From: Diplonema japonicum | Lineage: Eukaryota; Euglenozoa; Diplonemea; Diplonemida; Diplonemidae | DNA: 64,000 nt | Assembly: GCA_964019335.1 (NCBI GenBank) | Contig: OZ025758.1 | Span: 124,001-188,000 of the forward strand | Direction: 5' to 3' | Shown: piece after piece, positions 15,001 through 30,000 of the stretch | Layout of the letters: the number at the start of each line of letters is the position of its first letter | Position numbering within the stretch: the first letter of the stretch is position 1 | Notes under the pieces: model-generated | What the model was told of the DNA's origin: nothing | The model's input: the letters and a program-made list of their open reading frames with translations, nothing else | Databases searched by the model: none | Program-made: the position numbers and the translations under genes

Positions 15001-18000
15001 CTCGTCGATCAGCACGTTCATGAAGTGGTCGTCGTGGTCGTCCGAGGTGATCGGCTTCAGCGCCGCCTCCGCGTCGACGTCGAGCTTCGTGTGCACCGCC
15101 GCCTTTCGCAGGACCACCCCGAAGACCCGCACCCCTTGCGAGGTGAGGAGGGCCGTCGCGGGCGCCAGAGCCGCCGTGTCCTTGATCGCCCCGTCGGTCA
15201 CGATCAGCAGCACCTTCTGCCGGGTCGAGGGGGAGAAGGCGAACATCGCCCCCGCCCAGTTCAGCCCGGTCGCGATGAAGGTGCTTCCCTGGATGTAGTT
15301 CGCCTCGTGCCAGTCGATGTCCTCCTGCAGCTCCTTCAGGTCGCCGGTGAGCGAGCCCTCCGACCCCACCCCGAGCGGCGTCTTCACCGCCTCCGGCACG
15401 GGGCCCGAGAACTGGATCAGTCCCATCCTCAGCCCGCCGTTCGGCGCCGTCGAAGCCTTCCCGACCGTGCGGTCCTCCCCGGTCAGGGGGAGGGTCATCG
15501 CCCAGTCCCGGATCATCTCCATCATCGCGTAGAAGCCGTTCGGGTGCCTCCCGAAGGCCTCGCTCATCGACCCGGACCCGTCCAGCAGCAGCACCACGTC
15601 CAACACGGGGCACTCCCCGAACTTGCTCTCCACGCACTTCGGGCTCGACGCCCGCACGTCCCAGTAGCATCGGTCCTCCGCCTGGCACTTGCACCTGTCG
15701 CCGTCGAACTTCGAGCACTCCTTCTCCACGCACTTCGTCTTCCCAGGCTCCCACATGCACTCGTCCTCGGCGTCGCACTCCACAGACCCCTTGAAGGCCC
15801 TGCACGGCTTCTCCTTGCACATCGCCGGCGAGCTGCTCACGTCGTACCTGCAGTCCTCGTCCTTCGAGCACTCCTTCTCGTCCGGGTACAGCACGCACGG
15901 CGCGATCACGCAAGGGTCGGTCGTTCCCCCGATCCAGTCGCAGAACGGGTCCGACTCGCACGTCCCCTCCGTGGTGTAGTTGCACTTCTCCGTCACGCAC
16001 GCCCCGCCGATCAGGGTCACCTCGTCGCCGCCGCACGCGGGCTTCGACGCCGCCACCACCGTCCCGAAGTTCCACGACAGCTTCCTCCTCGCCCCGTCCT
16101 TCGACGAGGTTGTGAATTCCACGCTCGCCACGATCTCCGCGAGCTTCGCCCCGTCAGCCCCCACTCCTCCCGTCAGCAAGAGGGTCCCGCTCCCCTCGGT
16201 CCAGTTCACCGACACGGGAGGAGAGGAGGAGGAACCGCACGCCCCGCAGGTGAGGGAGTCCTTCCCGCTCACGTAGCCGGACCCGATCTTCACAACCGCA
16301 GAGGTCTCCGACGCGCACCCGCAGCTCCCCTCACAGGTCGCGTTCGGGAAGGGGTTCAGCGGCATCAGCACCTCGTAGGAGACGGCGCCGGTCTTCTTGT
16401 TCGACGCCGCTCCCGAGTACACCAGCCACTCGCAGCCCTCCTCCCCCTCGCACTTGCTCTCCGTCGTGTGCTGGCAGGGAAGCTTCTTGCAGGTCGGGGA
16501 CGGGAGGAGCGCCCACTCGCACCCGTCGGGGTCCTGTTCGCACGCGGCCTCGTTGTCGTGCACGCACGGCGTCACCGTGCACACCGCCGCCTTCGCCACA
16601 GCCTTGTCCGTCGACGGCGGCCCGCACACGCACGTCCAGTCCCCGAGGCTCGTCGCGCTCGTGTCCGGGTCGAAGCAGGTCTGCGCGCAGTTCAGGGCTC
16701 CCCGGCAGTCCGCCACGCACTTCCACCCCTGCTTCTCGCACTCGTCCACCCCGCACTCCGCCGCCTTCCCGGTCGCCGTGTTCGTCGACGGCGGCGGGCA
16801 CTTGCACACCCAGTCGCTCTTGCTGGAGGGCGACGTGTCCGGGTCCTCGCAGGTCTGCTGCTTCGCGCTGCAGGTGTCGTTCGCGCAGGTTCCGCACGCC
16901 GAGACGCACTCGTCGAGCACGCACCCCTTCGCCTTCTGCGCCACCGCCCTCCCGCTGCTCGGCGGCGGGCACACGCACTCCCAGTCCCCGAGCCTGCTGG
17001 TGTTCCGGTCCTCGCAGGTCTGCCCCTCCGCGACGCACGTCGCCCCGTGCTCCTCGCACTCGTCGACCGCGCACATCGCCGCCTGCGCCACCGCCTTCCC
17101 GGTCGTCGGCGGCGGGCAGTTGCACACCCAGTCCCCGAGGCTCGTCGACGCCACGTTCGGGTCGAAGCAGGTCTGCTGGCAGTTCGGGGCCTTCGGGTCC
17201 GATCCCTCGCAGTTTGCCGTGCAGTTGTTCTGCGGGAGGTCGCACTCGTCGACGTCGCACTGCGCCACCTTCGCCGTCGCCACGTGCGTCGACGGAGGCG
17301 GGCACTTGCACATCCAGTCCCCCTTGCTCGCCGTGTCGGGGTCCTCGCACTCCTGCCCCGCCTTGCTGCAGGTGTCGTTCGCGCAGGTCGCGCAGTTCTG
17401 CTCCACGCACTCGTCGAGCAGGCACCGCGCCCCGCGCATCGTCGCGTTCCCGGTCGCCGGTGGCGGGCACTGGCACGTCCAATCGTTCAGCTTCTTCAAA
17501 TCCACGTCGAAGCAGGTCTGCTCCTCCGTGAGGCACACCGCCGCCTTCTCCTCGCACTCGTCGTACTCGCAGTGCACCACGGGCCCCGCCGTTTGCTTCC
17601 CGGTCGCCGGCGAGGGGCACAGACACATCCAGTCCCCCACGCTCCCCGCCGTCGGGTTCGGGTCGTAGCAGGTCTGCCCGCAGTCCAGCGTCCCGGGGTC
17701 GCAGTTCTCCGTGCACTGCCCCGCCTTCTTCGGGTCCTTGCACTCGTCGAGGTCGCACTCCGCCACCTTCGCCGTCGCGCTGTGGTTCGACGGAGGCGGG
17801 CACTTGCACACCCAGTCGCTCGTGCTCGACGGCGCCGTGTTCAGGTCCTCGCACTCCTGCCCCGCGTCGCTGCAGGTGCTGTTCGCACAGGTCGGGCAGT
17901 CTTGGATCACGCACTCGTCGTACACGCACTCCGCGGGCATCGCCGTCGCGTTCCCGGTGCTCGGCGGCTTGCAGCGGCACTCCCAGTCCCCGACCCTCGT

Positions 18001-21000
18001 CAGGTCGGGGTCGAAGCAGGTCTGCCCCTGCGCCAAGCAGGTCGCCGCCTTCAGCTCGCACTCGTCCACCTCGCAGGGGGCCGCCGCCTTCCCCGTCGCC
18101 TTCCCGATCATCGGCGGGGGGCACTCGCACTCGAAGTCCGACGGCGTCCCGCACGCCGTGTTCGGGTCGAAGCAGGTCTGGTTCGCCGCCGCGCACACCG
18201 TGTCGCTCAGGCACTCGTCGCAGACGCACGCCGCCGCCGCCTTCGCCGTCGCGGAGTTCGCCCCCGGAGGCTTGCACGTGCAGGTCCAGTCGCTCAGGCT
18301 CGTCGTCGTCGGGTTCGGGTCGTTGCAGGTCTGGTCCGCGTCAGCACAGGTGCTGTTCGCGCACGTCGGGCACGCCTCCACGCACTCGTCGAGCGCGCAC
18401 CCCGCCGCCGCCTGCGCCACAGCCATCCCGGTGCTGGGCGGGGGGCACAGGCACTGCCAGTCCCCGAGCTTCGTCTTGTCCGGGTCGTTGCACTTCTGCC
18501 CCGCCGCCGTGCACGTCGCCCCCTTCTCCAAACACTCGTCCACCTCGCACGAGGCGGGCTTCGCCGTCGCCACCCCGCTCAGCGGCGCCTTGCACTCGCA
18601 CACGTAGTCTCCCTTCTTGTCGCAGCTCGTGTCCGGGTCGTAGCAGATCTGGTTCGCCGGCGCGCACACCTGCGTCGCCTCCTTGCACTCGTCGCACACG
18701 CACGTCGCCGGCTTCGCCGTCGCGCTCCCCACCGCCGGCGGCGCGCACGTGCAGATCCAGTCGTTCAGGGAGTGCACGTCGATGCTCGGGTCGTGACAGG
18801 TCTGCCCCTCGTTCGCGCAGGTCCCCTTCGAGCAGGTCGGGCAGTCCGTCACCACGCACTCGTCGAGCGTGCAGTTCGCGAGCGCCGTCGTCGCCGGTCC
18901 CCCGGTCCACGGGGTCGGGCACTTGCACACCCAGTCCCCGAAGGTGCTCTTGTCGGGGTCCTCGCACAGCTGCCCCTCCGAGGCGCACAGGTTCCCGGGG
19001 CTCGTCTTCGTCTGCGCGCACGTGGGGCACACCTCCACGCACTCGTCGGTCTCGCACACCACGTTCGCGCTCGCCGTGGCGTTCGCCCCCTTCGTCGGCG
19101 GCGCGCACATGCACACCCAGTCCTTCGTGGAGGACGGGCTCGGGTTCGGGTCGTCGCAGAGGTGCCCCGCGTCCGTGCACTTCAAGGCCTCCGGGTCCGT
19201 CTTGCACTCCCCGGGGTACTCGCAGTCCGCAGGCTTCATCACCGCCGACGCCTTCTTCACCGCCGGCGGCACCACGCACCGGCACTCCCAGTCGTTCCGG
19301 CTCCCCAGGGTCGGGTTCGGGTCCACGCACAGCTGCCCCGCGTCCGCGCACTTCGCCTCGTTGTCCGGGATCTTGCACTCGTCCACCACGCACGGGCTCG
19401 CCGCCTTCGCGGTGGCGAACCCGGTCGACGGGGGCGGGCACGTGCAGATCCAGTCGCTCAGGCTCGTCGACGCGATGTTCGGGTCGTGGCAGGTCTGCCC
19501 CTCATTCACACAGGTCTTGTTCGAGCAGGTCGGGCAGTCCGCGACGCACTCGTCGATCACGCAGTCCGCGGCGTTCGCGATCGCCACCCCGGTCGACGGA
19601 GGCGGGCACGTGCAGGTCCAGTCGCTGGTCGAGGTCCCCGCGGTGTTCGGGTCGTGGCAGGTCTGCCCCTTGTCGCTGCAGGTCGTCTTCGCGCAGGTCG
19701 GGCAGGTCTGCACCACGCACTCGTCGAGCTTGCACTCCGCCGGCATCGCCGTCGCCGTCCCGTTCATCGGCGGGCGGCACTTGCACTGCCAGTCTCCCGC
19801 CTTCGACGGGTTCGGGTCCACGCAGTCCTGGTCGTGGTTCGTGCAGGTGTGCTTGTGCAGGTCGCACTCGTCGACCTCGCACCCGGGCGTCACGGGCCCG
19901 AGCAGCTGCGCCGGCTTCTGCGCCGGCGGCGGGCACGAGCACGTCCAGTCGCTCAGCTTGCTGTGGTCCGGGTCGTTGCAGATCTGCGACGCGTTCGAGC
20001 AGGTGTTGTCCGAGCAGGTCGGGCACTTCTCGACGCACTCGTCGATGAGGCACGTCGCCTGGTTCGCGATCGCCACCCCCTTGAACGGAGGCGGGCACGT
20101 GCAGGTCCAGTCGCTGGTCGAGGTGCTCGCGATGTTCGGGTCGTTGCAGCTCTGCCCGACCGAGCTGCAGGTGTCGTTCGCGCAGGTCGGGCAGTCCTGC
20201 ACCACGCACTCGTCCAGCTGGCAGTGCGCGGGCTGCGCCGTCGCGCTCCCGTTCATCGGAGGCTTGCACTGGCACTGCCAGTTTCCGGACACCAGCTTGT
20301 TCGGGTCCACGCACACCTGCCCCACGTTCAGGCAGATGTCCTTCATCTTGTCGCACTCGTCGACGTCGCAGCTCGCCACCGCCGCCGTCACGGCGCTCTG
20401 CGTCGCCGGAGGCGGGCACGTGCACGTCCAGTCGCTCAGCTTGCTCGTGTCCGGGTCGTGGCAGGTCTGGTTCTTGTCGCTGCAGGTCGTCCCCGCGCAG
20501 GTCGGCCCGGTGCAGGTCGTCGCGCACTCGTCGAGCACGCAGGTCGCCTGGTTCGCGATCGCCACCCCCGTGTACGGCGGCGGGCACGTGCAGGTCCAGT
20601 CCAGGGTCGACAGCACCGACGGGTTCGGGTCGTTGCAGGTCTGCCCCACCGAGCTGCAGGTGTCGTTCGCGCACGTCGCGCAGTCCTTCACCACGCACTC
20701 GTCCAGCTGACAGCTCGCCGCCTGCGCGATCGCCGTCCCGTTCATCGGCGGGGGGCACACGCACTTCCAGTCGTCCGCAACGAGCTTGTTCGGGTCCTGA
20801 CAGGTCTGCTTCTGGTTCGTGCAGGTCGTTCCGTGCAGCTTGCACTCGTCGACGTCGCACCCCGGGGTCACGGGCCCCAGCTTCACCGGCGGCAGCTTCG
20901 ACGGAGGCGGGCAGCTGCAGGTCCAGTCGCTCAGCTTCGTGAAGTCCGGGTCGTGGCAGATCTGCTTCACCGCGCTGCAGGTGGTCTTGGCACAGGTCGG

Positions 21001-24000
21001 CCCCACGCAGGTCGGCGCGCACTCGTCCATCTTGCACGAGGCGGCCGACGCGATCGCCGACCCCTTGTACGGGTCCTTGCACAGGCACTTCCAGTCCCCG
21101 GTGCTGTGCGCCGCCTTGTTCGGGTCCGTGCAAAGCTGGTTCTCGTCGCTGCAGGTCGTCTTCGCGCAGGTCGGGCAGGTCTGCACCACGCACTCGTCCA
21201 GCTGGCACCACGCCACCTGCGCCGTCGCGCTCCCGTTCGTCGGAGGCTTGCACTTGCACATCCAGTCCCCGAGCTTCGCCGGGTTCGGGTCCAAGCAGGT
21301 CTGGTCCGCGTTCTCGCAGGTCGACTTGTGCAGCTTGCACTCGTCGACGTCGCAGCTCGGCACCGCCGCCGTCAGCATGCTCTGCGTCGACGGAGGCGGG
21401 CACGTGCAGGTCCAGTCGCTCAGCGTCGTCGTGTCCGGGTCGTGGCAGGTCTGTCCCTTGTCGCTGCAGGTCGTCTTCGCGCAGGTCGGGCAGGTCTGCA
21501 CCACGCACTCGTCGAGCTGGCAGACCGCCGCGTTGGCCACCGCCATCCCCTTGTACGGGTCCCTGCAGGTGCAGGTCCAGTCGTTCAGGCTCGTCGTCGT
21601 CGGGTTCGGGTCGTTGCAGTCCTGGTTCGCGTCGCTGCAGGTCGTCCTCGCGCACGTCGGGCAGGTCTGCACCACGCACTCGTCGAGCTCGCACTGCGCG
21701 GCGAACTTTCCGGGGCTTCCGCCCCCGACCCGCACCGCCGGCGGCACGCAGTCGCAGTGCCAGTCGTCCTTGCACGGTGCGGGGTTCGGGTCCACGCACT
21801 TCTGGTTCTTCGCCCCGCAGGTCAGGGCCCCCACGTTCCCGGGGGCGCACTGGTCGTGCTGGCACGCCCCGCTGGCCGCGTCCCACTGGCACTTCGGGTC
21901 CGATCGGCACATCTGCTCGTCGTACACGGGGTCCCCCGTGTTGAACTCGCAGTCGCACTTCGGGTCCGGCGCGTTCGTGCAGATGCTCCCGTTCACCCAG
22001 GTGCACTTGTTGTTGGGGTCCGCTCGGCAAGCCGAGTCGCTGCAGTGCATCAGGCACGGGCTGTTCAGGCACACCGCCCCGACGTCCGACCACGAGCAGC
22101 CGGGGTCCTTCTTGCAGGTCCCCTGCGTCTTGTAGTCCGGGCACGGGAGGTGGTATCCGCTCGAGGGCTGCGGAGGGTTCTTCACGATGAGGTGTCCCCA
22201 CGGGCCGTTCGGGTCGCAGATCCCCCTCATCAGGTCGGGGACCTCGTCGATCATCACGTTCTTGAAGTGGTCGTCGTGCGGGTCCGAGGTGATCGGCTTC
22301 AGCGTCGCCTCCGCGTCCCAGTCCGCCTTCGTGTGCTGCACCGCCTTCCGCACCACGATACCGAAGGTCTGCACCCCCTCGCGGTCCAGCTCCGCCCTCG
22401 CCCCCGACAGGGAGTTCGGGTCGTAGATCTTTCCGTCCGTGAAGATGAACAGGACCCTCTGTCTCCCGTCCACGGGGGACTCGTGGAAGATGTCGGCCGC
22501 CATGCTCAGACCCATCTCAATCATCGTTCCCTCTCCCATGTAGTTGTCCTCGTGCCAGTCGATGTCGTCCTCCAGCTCCGGGAGCACCCCGGACAGCCTC
22601 CCCGCCGTCCCCTTCCCCCACGGGGTCTTCCTCGCCTCGCTCCTCCTCCTGTTTCGTCCGGAGAACTGCACCATCCCGACCCTCACCCCGCCGTTCCCTT
22701 GCTTGCTGTTGATCCCCACCGTCGCCGGTTCCCCGTTCAACGGCAGCGTTCGGATCCAGTCCCGCATCATCTCCATCAGCGCATCGAACCCGTGCGGGTG
22801 GTTCCCGAACCTCGCGGCCATCGACCCGCTCCCGTCCAGCACCAGCACGATGTCCAGGGTCGGGCACTCCCCGAACTGGATCGTCACGCACCCGCCCGCT
22901 CCCGTCGTCCCCGCTCCGGGCTTCCAGTAGCACTTCGAGTGCTGGTTGCAGGGGCACATGTTCGGGAACTTGCTGCAGTCGAGGTCCGTGCAGTGCGCGG
23001 GGTTCGCCGTCGCGTCCCACATGCAGTCGCTCTGGGTGTCGCACTTCTTCTGCGTCTTGATCGCCGGACACTTCTTCACCGCGCAGAGCGCGGGGCTCGC
23101 CGCCGGGTCCCACTTGCACAGCGGGTCCTTGTCGCAGCAGCGCTCCGTTCGGAACTGCGCGCACTGCCTGTCCTTGCACGAGGACAGCGCGGGGTCCCAC
23201 ACGCAGTGCACGTCCGCCGTGCAGGTCGAGCGCGACCCGATCGTGTCGCACCCCTTCTGCATGCACTGCAGGTTCGTCGTGCTCCCGCACAGCGGGTAGT
23301 CCCACTTGCAGTTCGGGTCCGCCAAGCAGGTCGACTGGAACGCCGACGAGCAAGGACTCACGACGCAGATGCTGTTCCCGCCGCCGTTCGGGTTCGGGAC
23401 CCACGAGCACCCGTTCTGGTCGGCGTTGCAGTCCGCTTGGTTCTTGTTCGGCGTGCACGGCGGCGACACACACTTCCCCGTCTTGTCCCAGGTGCACAGG
23501 TCCGGCGAGCTCAGGCACGACGTCCTGTCCGTGTACGCGCACTTCGTGTCCTTCCAGCACTCCTGCCCGTTCCAGGTGCACAGGTTCGTGAGGTCCTTCA
23601 CGCACGAGGTCTTGTCGCAGTGCGCCATGCACGGCGAGTCCTTGCACTCGAACCCTGCGGGGTGCCACTCGCACCCGGGGTCCACCGAGCAGGTGTGCGG
23701 GTCGTTGTAGTTCCTGCAGGGCTGGTGCTTCCCGCCCTGGGTCTGCGTCCCGCCGCCGCCGCCGGTCTTCTTCGCCAGTGCCGCCACCAGGTGTCCCCAC
23801 TTCCCGTTCGGGTCGCAGATGTCGCCCAGCACGGACCCCGGGACCTCGTCCAGCATGAGGTTCTGGAAGTGGTCGTCGTGCGGGTCCGAGGTGATCGGCT
23901 TCAGCGTCGCCTCCGCGTCCCAGTCCGCCTTCGTGTGCTGCTGCTGCTTCCTCAGCACGATACCGAAGGTCTGCACGTCCTCCTGGTCCAGCACCCGCCT

Positions 24001-27000
24001 CGCCGGGGCCAGCTTGTTCGGGTCGTAGATCTTCCCGTCCGTGAAGATGATGAGGACCCTGGGACGGACGGCGTGCTGGTGCGAGGCGTCGAACATGTCC
24101 CCGACCATCACCAGACCCTTCTCAATCATGGTCCCCTCTCCCATGTAGTTTCTCTCGTGCCAGTCCAGGTCCCTGTTGATCTCCCTCAGGTCTCCCGAGA
24201 GGTGGCCCCCGGTTCCGACCCCGCCGGGGGTCTGGATCGCCTCGCTTCTTCCCCTGCGCCTCCTCCAGGGGTTCTGTCCGGAGAACTGCACGAAGCCGAG
24301 TCGGAGCCCCCCCGATGCGGGACCGGGTCCCGTGTTCGTCCCCGCCGGCTCCCCGGTCAGGGGAAGCGTTCGCACCCAGTCCCTCAGGATCTCGATCAAC
24401 CCGTAGAAGCCGTGCGGGTGGTTCCCGAACCAGGCGTCCATCGACCCGGACCCGTCCAGCAGCATCACCACGTCCATCGTGGGGCACCCCCCGAACTTCT
24501 GGTCCGTGCACTTGTTGTGCTGCGCGTCCCAGTAGCAGTCCGGGTGCGCCCTGCACGGGCACTTTGCCAGCTTGCTGCAGTCCTCCTCCACGCACAGCAG
24601 CTTTCCTGAGTCCCACATGCACTTGCTGTCCGCGTCGCACTGCGTCTTCGTCCCCTGCGACGGGTAGGTCCTCGGGCAGTACTTCTCCGTGCACACGGGC
24701 GGGAAGGTCGTCACAGACCAGTGGCACGCGTCGTTGTGGTCGCAGCACTTTTCCGTCGGGTACTTCGCGCACAGCCCCAGCTCGCATGTCAAAGAGCTCG
24801 TCCACACGCACCACGAGTCCGCCACGCACCCGGCCTGCGTCTGGTGTCCCGGCTGCGAGCAGCGCTTCGGCACGCACTTCTGGTCCGACGGGTCCGCGCA
24901 CACCTCGTCCCACTCGCAGTTCGCGTCCGCCGCGCACGGCGCCTTCGACGGGTAGAAGCACGGCGTCTTCACGCACATCGCCGTCGGTCGGATCGACGCG
25001 TCCCACGTGCACTGCGGGCCCAGGTTGTTGCAGGTCATCCTGTCCGTCGCCTGGCACGGCCCGTCGTAGCACGGCGGGTTCTTCGACGGGTCCCACGTGC
25101 AGCCGCTGTTCCTGCAGTCCGGCGCGTTCGTGTTGTCCGTGCACGCGCTCTTCTCGCACTGCAGGGTCCCGCTGTTGAACTTGCACTTGTTTGTCGTGTC
25201 CGCCACGCAGTCCGTCTCGCTGCAGTGTCGGAAGCACGGGTGGTCCGTGCACGCCGCTGCCAGCCCGCTCCACTCGCAGGTTTTCCTTGCCTCGCAGTCT
25301 GCCGTTCTTTGGATCGTGTTGCAAGCAGGGGAGTGTACCGCCGAGCCGCTACCGCCACCGCCACCTCCGTTGGTTGAGGACCCGCTCGTGATGAGAGCCC
25401 CGAACACACTGTTCGGGTTGCAGAAGTCGTCCAGCACCTGGTGCGCCTCGTCGATCTGCATCATCAGGGCGTGGCTGTCCTCGGGGGGGGTCACGATCTC
25501 CTTCAGAATCTCCAAATTCTGCTGGTCCTTGTTGGTGGGGTTCCCCCTCGACAGCACGATCCCGAAGGTCTGCACCCCCTCGGCCCGGAGGACCGCTCCT
25601 GCAGGGCCCAGAGACCCCTTGTCCTGGATGCGGCCGTCCGTGAAGATCAACAGGATCTTCTTCCTGTAGGAGGGAGACTCCTTGAAGACCTCCCCCGCAA
25701 ACTCTTCGGCCTCCTTCACCAGGGTCTGCGACCTGCGGCCCACGCTCTCGTGCCAGTCGATGTCCGCGTGGAGCTGTCCCCTGTCTCCCGTGAGCTTCCC
25801 GCAGTTGTCGGCGGGGCGGTTCATCCCCTGGCGGTTCATCACGCTGTTCGTGGGGATCCCGTCCCCGGTCGTCCCGGGGGCCGGGACGCACGCGCACGAC
25901 GGGCACTCCGCGAGACGCACCCCCTTGTCCCACTGGTTGAAGGCGACACGCACCTTTCCGTTCCTGTCCGTGGAGGGGACCCCGGCTCTCTCGCCCGTCA
26001 GGGGCAGCGCCGTCACCCAGTCCCTCAGGGCCTCCATCAACCCGTCGAACCCGTTCGGGTGCGTTCCGAATCGCTTCTTCATCGACGACGATCCGTCGAA
26101 GGCCACCACCACGTCCAGGTCCGGGCACTGCGTGAAGGTCTGGTCCCTGCACACGGGGTTGCTCGGGTTCGACCTGTCAACCACGCACCTCGGGTCCGCC
26201 TGGCAGTCACACATCCTGTTCGGCCCCATCGCAGGGTTGTTGTAGGTGTCGCAGAGCTTGTTGACGCACTTGTTGTTCGCCGTGTCCCAGGTGCACTGGC
26301 CCTTCGGGTCCGCGTTGCAGCTTCCGGAATCCTTGAAGGTCTTGAAGCAGTACTTCTCCTTGCACCCGGCGCACCCTGTCGGGTCCCAGTGGCAGTCCGT
26401 GTCCCGGTCGCACGTCGGCTCCGTCGCGTGCTTGTAGCACTTCGACTCCGCACAGCTCGACCCGCTCCACACGCACGCCTCGTCCGAGATGCACGCGTTC
26501 TCCGTGAAGGCTGTTGTGCAGCGCGTCTTCTGGCAGGCTCCGCTCCCCGCGTCCCACGAGCAGCCTGCGGGGCTCCCCTGGCACGCTCCCTGCGAGGTCT
26601 CGCCGCACACCTTCTTCACGCACTTGTCGGCGTCGCAGTCCCAGTCGCACGACCCGCTCACGTGGTTCAGGCAGTCCAGCTTGTCGTAGATCGTCCCGCA
26701 GTCCGGGGTCTTGTCCTTGCAGGTCTGCGACGCAGGGTCCCACTGGCAGCTCTTGTCCGCGTTGCACGTCCCCTGGCTGAAGTGCAAGCACGTCTTCGGC
26801 ACGCACGTCGCCGGCACCTTAGACGTGTCCCACATGCACATCGAGTCCGGGTCGCTCTCGCACCTGTTCTTGTCCGGGTACTGGCACACCTTCCTCTGGC
26901 ACCGGTCCACGTCCCAGAAACAGTCGTTCGCGGTGTCCTGCTCGCAGGGTCCCTGGGAGCAGTGCTCCTCGCACTTCGTCGCCCCGCAGTAGCCGCTCCC

Positions 27001-30000
27001 CACCGGGTTGTTCGTCCCGAAGGAGCAGCTCACCGCACCCCCGGACAACAGGCAGTTCGAGCAGCTCATCCCGGCCGCCCTCTGCGCCGACGGGAGCTCC
27101 AAACAGTTCAGGTTCCTGCAACCGTTGTTCCCGGGGCAGGACGAAGGGGCGGGGGTCTTCCAGTCGCAAGCCTGGTCCGACCTGCACTCCAGCTTCACCC
27201 CCCACTTGGAGCACGGAACTGCTCCCGACTGCGCGGGAGGGTTCGTCGTTGTGCTCCCACCACCACCACCGTTGTTCTGGATCTGAACCTGTTGAGCGAT
27301 GGCAGCCCCGAACCTCCCAGCAGGGTTGCAGAAGTCGTTGAAAACCTCGTCAAGCATGTCGTCCAGCGGCACGTTCACGAAGTGGTCGTCGTGGTCGTCC
27401 GAGGTGATCGGCTTCAGGGTCTCCTCCGCCTCGATGTCGGCCTGGGTGTGCTGCCTTCCCTTTCGCACCACCACACCGAAGGTCACAACCCCTTCCGCGT
27501 CCAGCTTCCTTCGGATGGGCGGAATCTCGGTGCTCTTCTGCGGCTCCAAGGGGTTCATCTGCCCGTCCGTGATGATGACGAGGACGTGCGCGCGGTGCGA
27601 GGGAGACCCGTGGAAGATGTCGACCGCGTCCTCCAAAGCTGCCGCCATGTAGGTGAGGGAGCTCATGTGGTTCGTCTCGTGCCAGTCCAGGTCGTTCTCC
27701 AACTCGGACAGGTCGCCCGTGAGCTGGCCGTTGGAGCAGGTGCGGCCCCCCGAGAGGCGCGGCATCGGGCACTGCTTCCGGTACTTTCGCCCGTCGCATC
27801 CGTCGGCCCCGTTCCTGCACACCCAGTACTCGTTCTCGATGGAGAACTGCACGAAGGCCAGACGGAAGGTTCCCCCCGTCACCTTCGAGTTCACCCCGAC
27901 CGTGTTGTCCTCCCCGGTCAGGGGAAGCGTTCGCATCCAGTCCCGCAGCATCTCCAGCATCCCGTAGTAGCCGTTCGGGTGCGACCCGAAGCGCGCGTTC
28001 ATCGACCCGCTCCCGTCCAGCACGAACGCGACGTCGAGGTCTGGGCAGCTCGAGGTCTGCACGTCCTTGCACTTCGGTGCGGGCGGCGTCACAGACGGGT
28101 CCCAGTAGCACTTCTTGTCGGCCGCGCAGTCGCAGTTGTTCGTGTGGTCGGAGCAGCGCGCCGGGTAGCAGTACGGTCCCTTGTTGTCGCTCCCCGGTCG
28201 GCACTCCGGGTCGCTCGTGCAGGCCCCCTGGTCGATCGTCCCCATCGTCGTCGGGTTCGGTCCCAGCCCGGGGTACTTCGTGTTGTGCTTCGTGGTGCAC
28301 ACGGTCGGTTGGCACGAGGCCGGCGTCGTCCCGGAGCTCCAGTGGCACCTCGGGTCGTGGTCGCACTTCACCTCGTCGTCCCCGTACTGCGGGCAGTAGT
28401 CGGGGACGCACTCGTTCTTCGTCGCGTCCCAGTGGCACAGCCCCGTCTGCCTCCCGCAGTCCGGCTGGTTCAGAGGCTGGCAGCGGTCCTGCGAGCAGAC
28501 GCTGCTCGCGGCGTTCCACGAGCAGCTGTCGCAAGCCTTGCAGTCTGCCTGCGTCCTCGCCACCGTGCACTTCTTCTCCACGCACATCACCCCCGTCCAC
28601 TCACAGTCGCTGCTCACCGCGCAGCTCCCTGGGGTCGGGTACGGGCACCGCGTGTCCCTGCACACCGAGTTCTCGCAGTCCCAGGCGCAGTTCGGGTCGC
28701 TCTTGCACGCCGCCGCGTCCGTCGTCGCCGTGCACGTCGCGACCGGCTTGCACACCGGCGGGTCCACCGCCGTGTCCCACTGGCAGTCTGCGTTCGGCGC
28801 CTTCAAACACTTCTCCCGCACGAAGATCGCTCCGCAGGGCTTCGGGTCGCACTTGGTCCCGTCCCACTTGCACAGGAGGTCCGGGTCGTTCACGCAGGCC
28901 TGCTGGTCCGTGTACTCGCACACCTTCCTCACGCACACGTTGTCCGGGGTCTTCCAGTTGCACGTGGGGTCTGCATCGCAGCAGCTCTTGTCGCAGCACT
29001 TCGCGCAGTGGGTCTCCGAGCAGGTCCCTCGGATCGCCGACTTCACCGACGACCCGCAGATGATGGTCGCGCGCTGGAGCTTGCACTTCTCACAGTCGTA
29101 CATCCCCTTGTACTGCTGCGGGATCCCCTGGCAGTTCAGCTTCGGGCAGCCGGTCCCCGACGAGCAGCTCGACAGACGCGGGGTCTGCCACTCGCACACA
29201 GGGTCGGCGTTGCACTCGTCCTTGAAACCCCAGGTCGCGCACTGGAAGTGCGTCGCGGTCACCGGAGACACCAGCACCTTTCCGAACTTCGAGGTCGGGT
29301 CGCAGAAGGGTTCCAACACCTCCCCCGGGATCTCGTCCAGCATCAGGTTCATGAAGTGGTCGTCACGCGGCGTGCTCACCAGCGGCTTCAGCTTCGCCTC
29401 CGCGTTGTCGTCCTGGAAGGTGTGGTAGCTGAACCTCCTCATGATGATCCCGAAGACCACAACGTCCTCGTCCCGAAGCTTCTGCTGCGCGTCGTCCAGA
29501 ATCCTCGGGTAGCTGGGCTTCCAGCGCGAGTCGCACCCCCTCGGGCACTGCCCGCAGGACGTCCCGGCGCTGCAGGCGTCGCCGTCGTAGTCCGTCAAAC
29601 CCCCGTCCGCGATGATGATCACCACGTGCTTCCTGTGCGGCGGGCTCTGCGAGGGGAGGAAGGTGTGGTCCGCCACGTCCATGAGGGCGTCGTGGATGTA
29701 GGTCCACTGCGACTGGTAGTTCGCCTCGTGCCAGTCGATGTCTCCCATCAGCTCGTTGATGTCTCCGGAAAGGAGACCGTCCGTGCACTGCCCGACCGCG
29801 CAGTTCGTGGGGTGGTCCTCGCTCGGCTTCGCCTCCGCCTTCGAGAACTGGATGAAGGTGAGACGGAAGCCGCCTCCCTTCGCGCTCGAGCTCGCCCCGA
29901 CCGTGTGGTCCTCCCCGGTCAGGGGAAGCGTCCTCACCCAGTCCCTCAGGGTCTCCATCAGCCCGTAGAAGCCGTGCGGGTGGTTCCCGAAGGACCTCGA

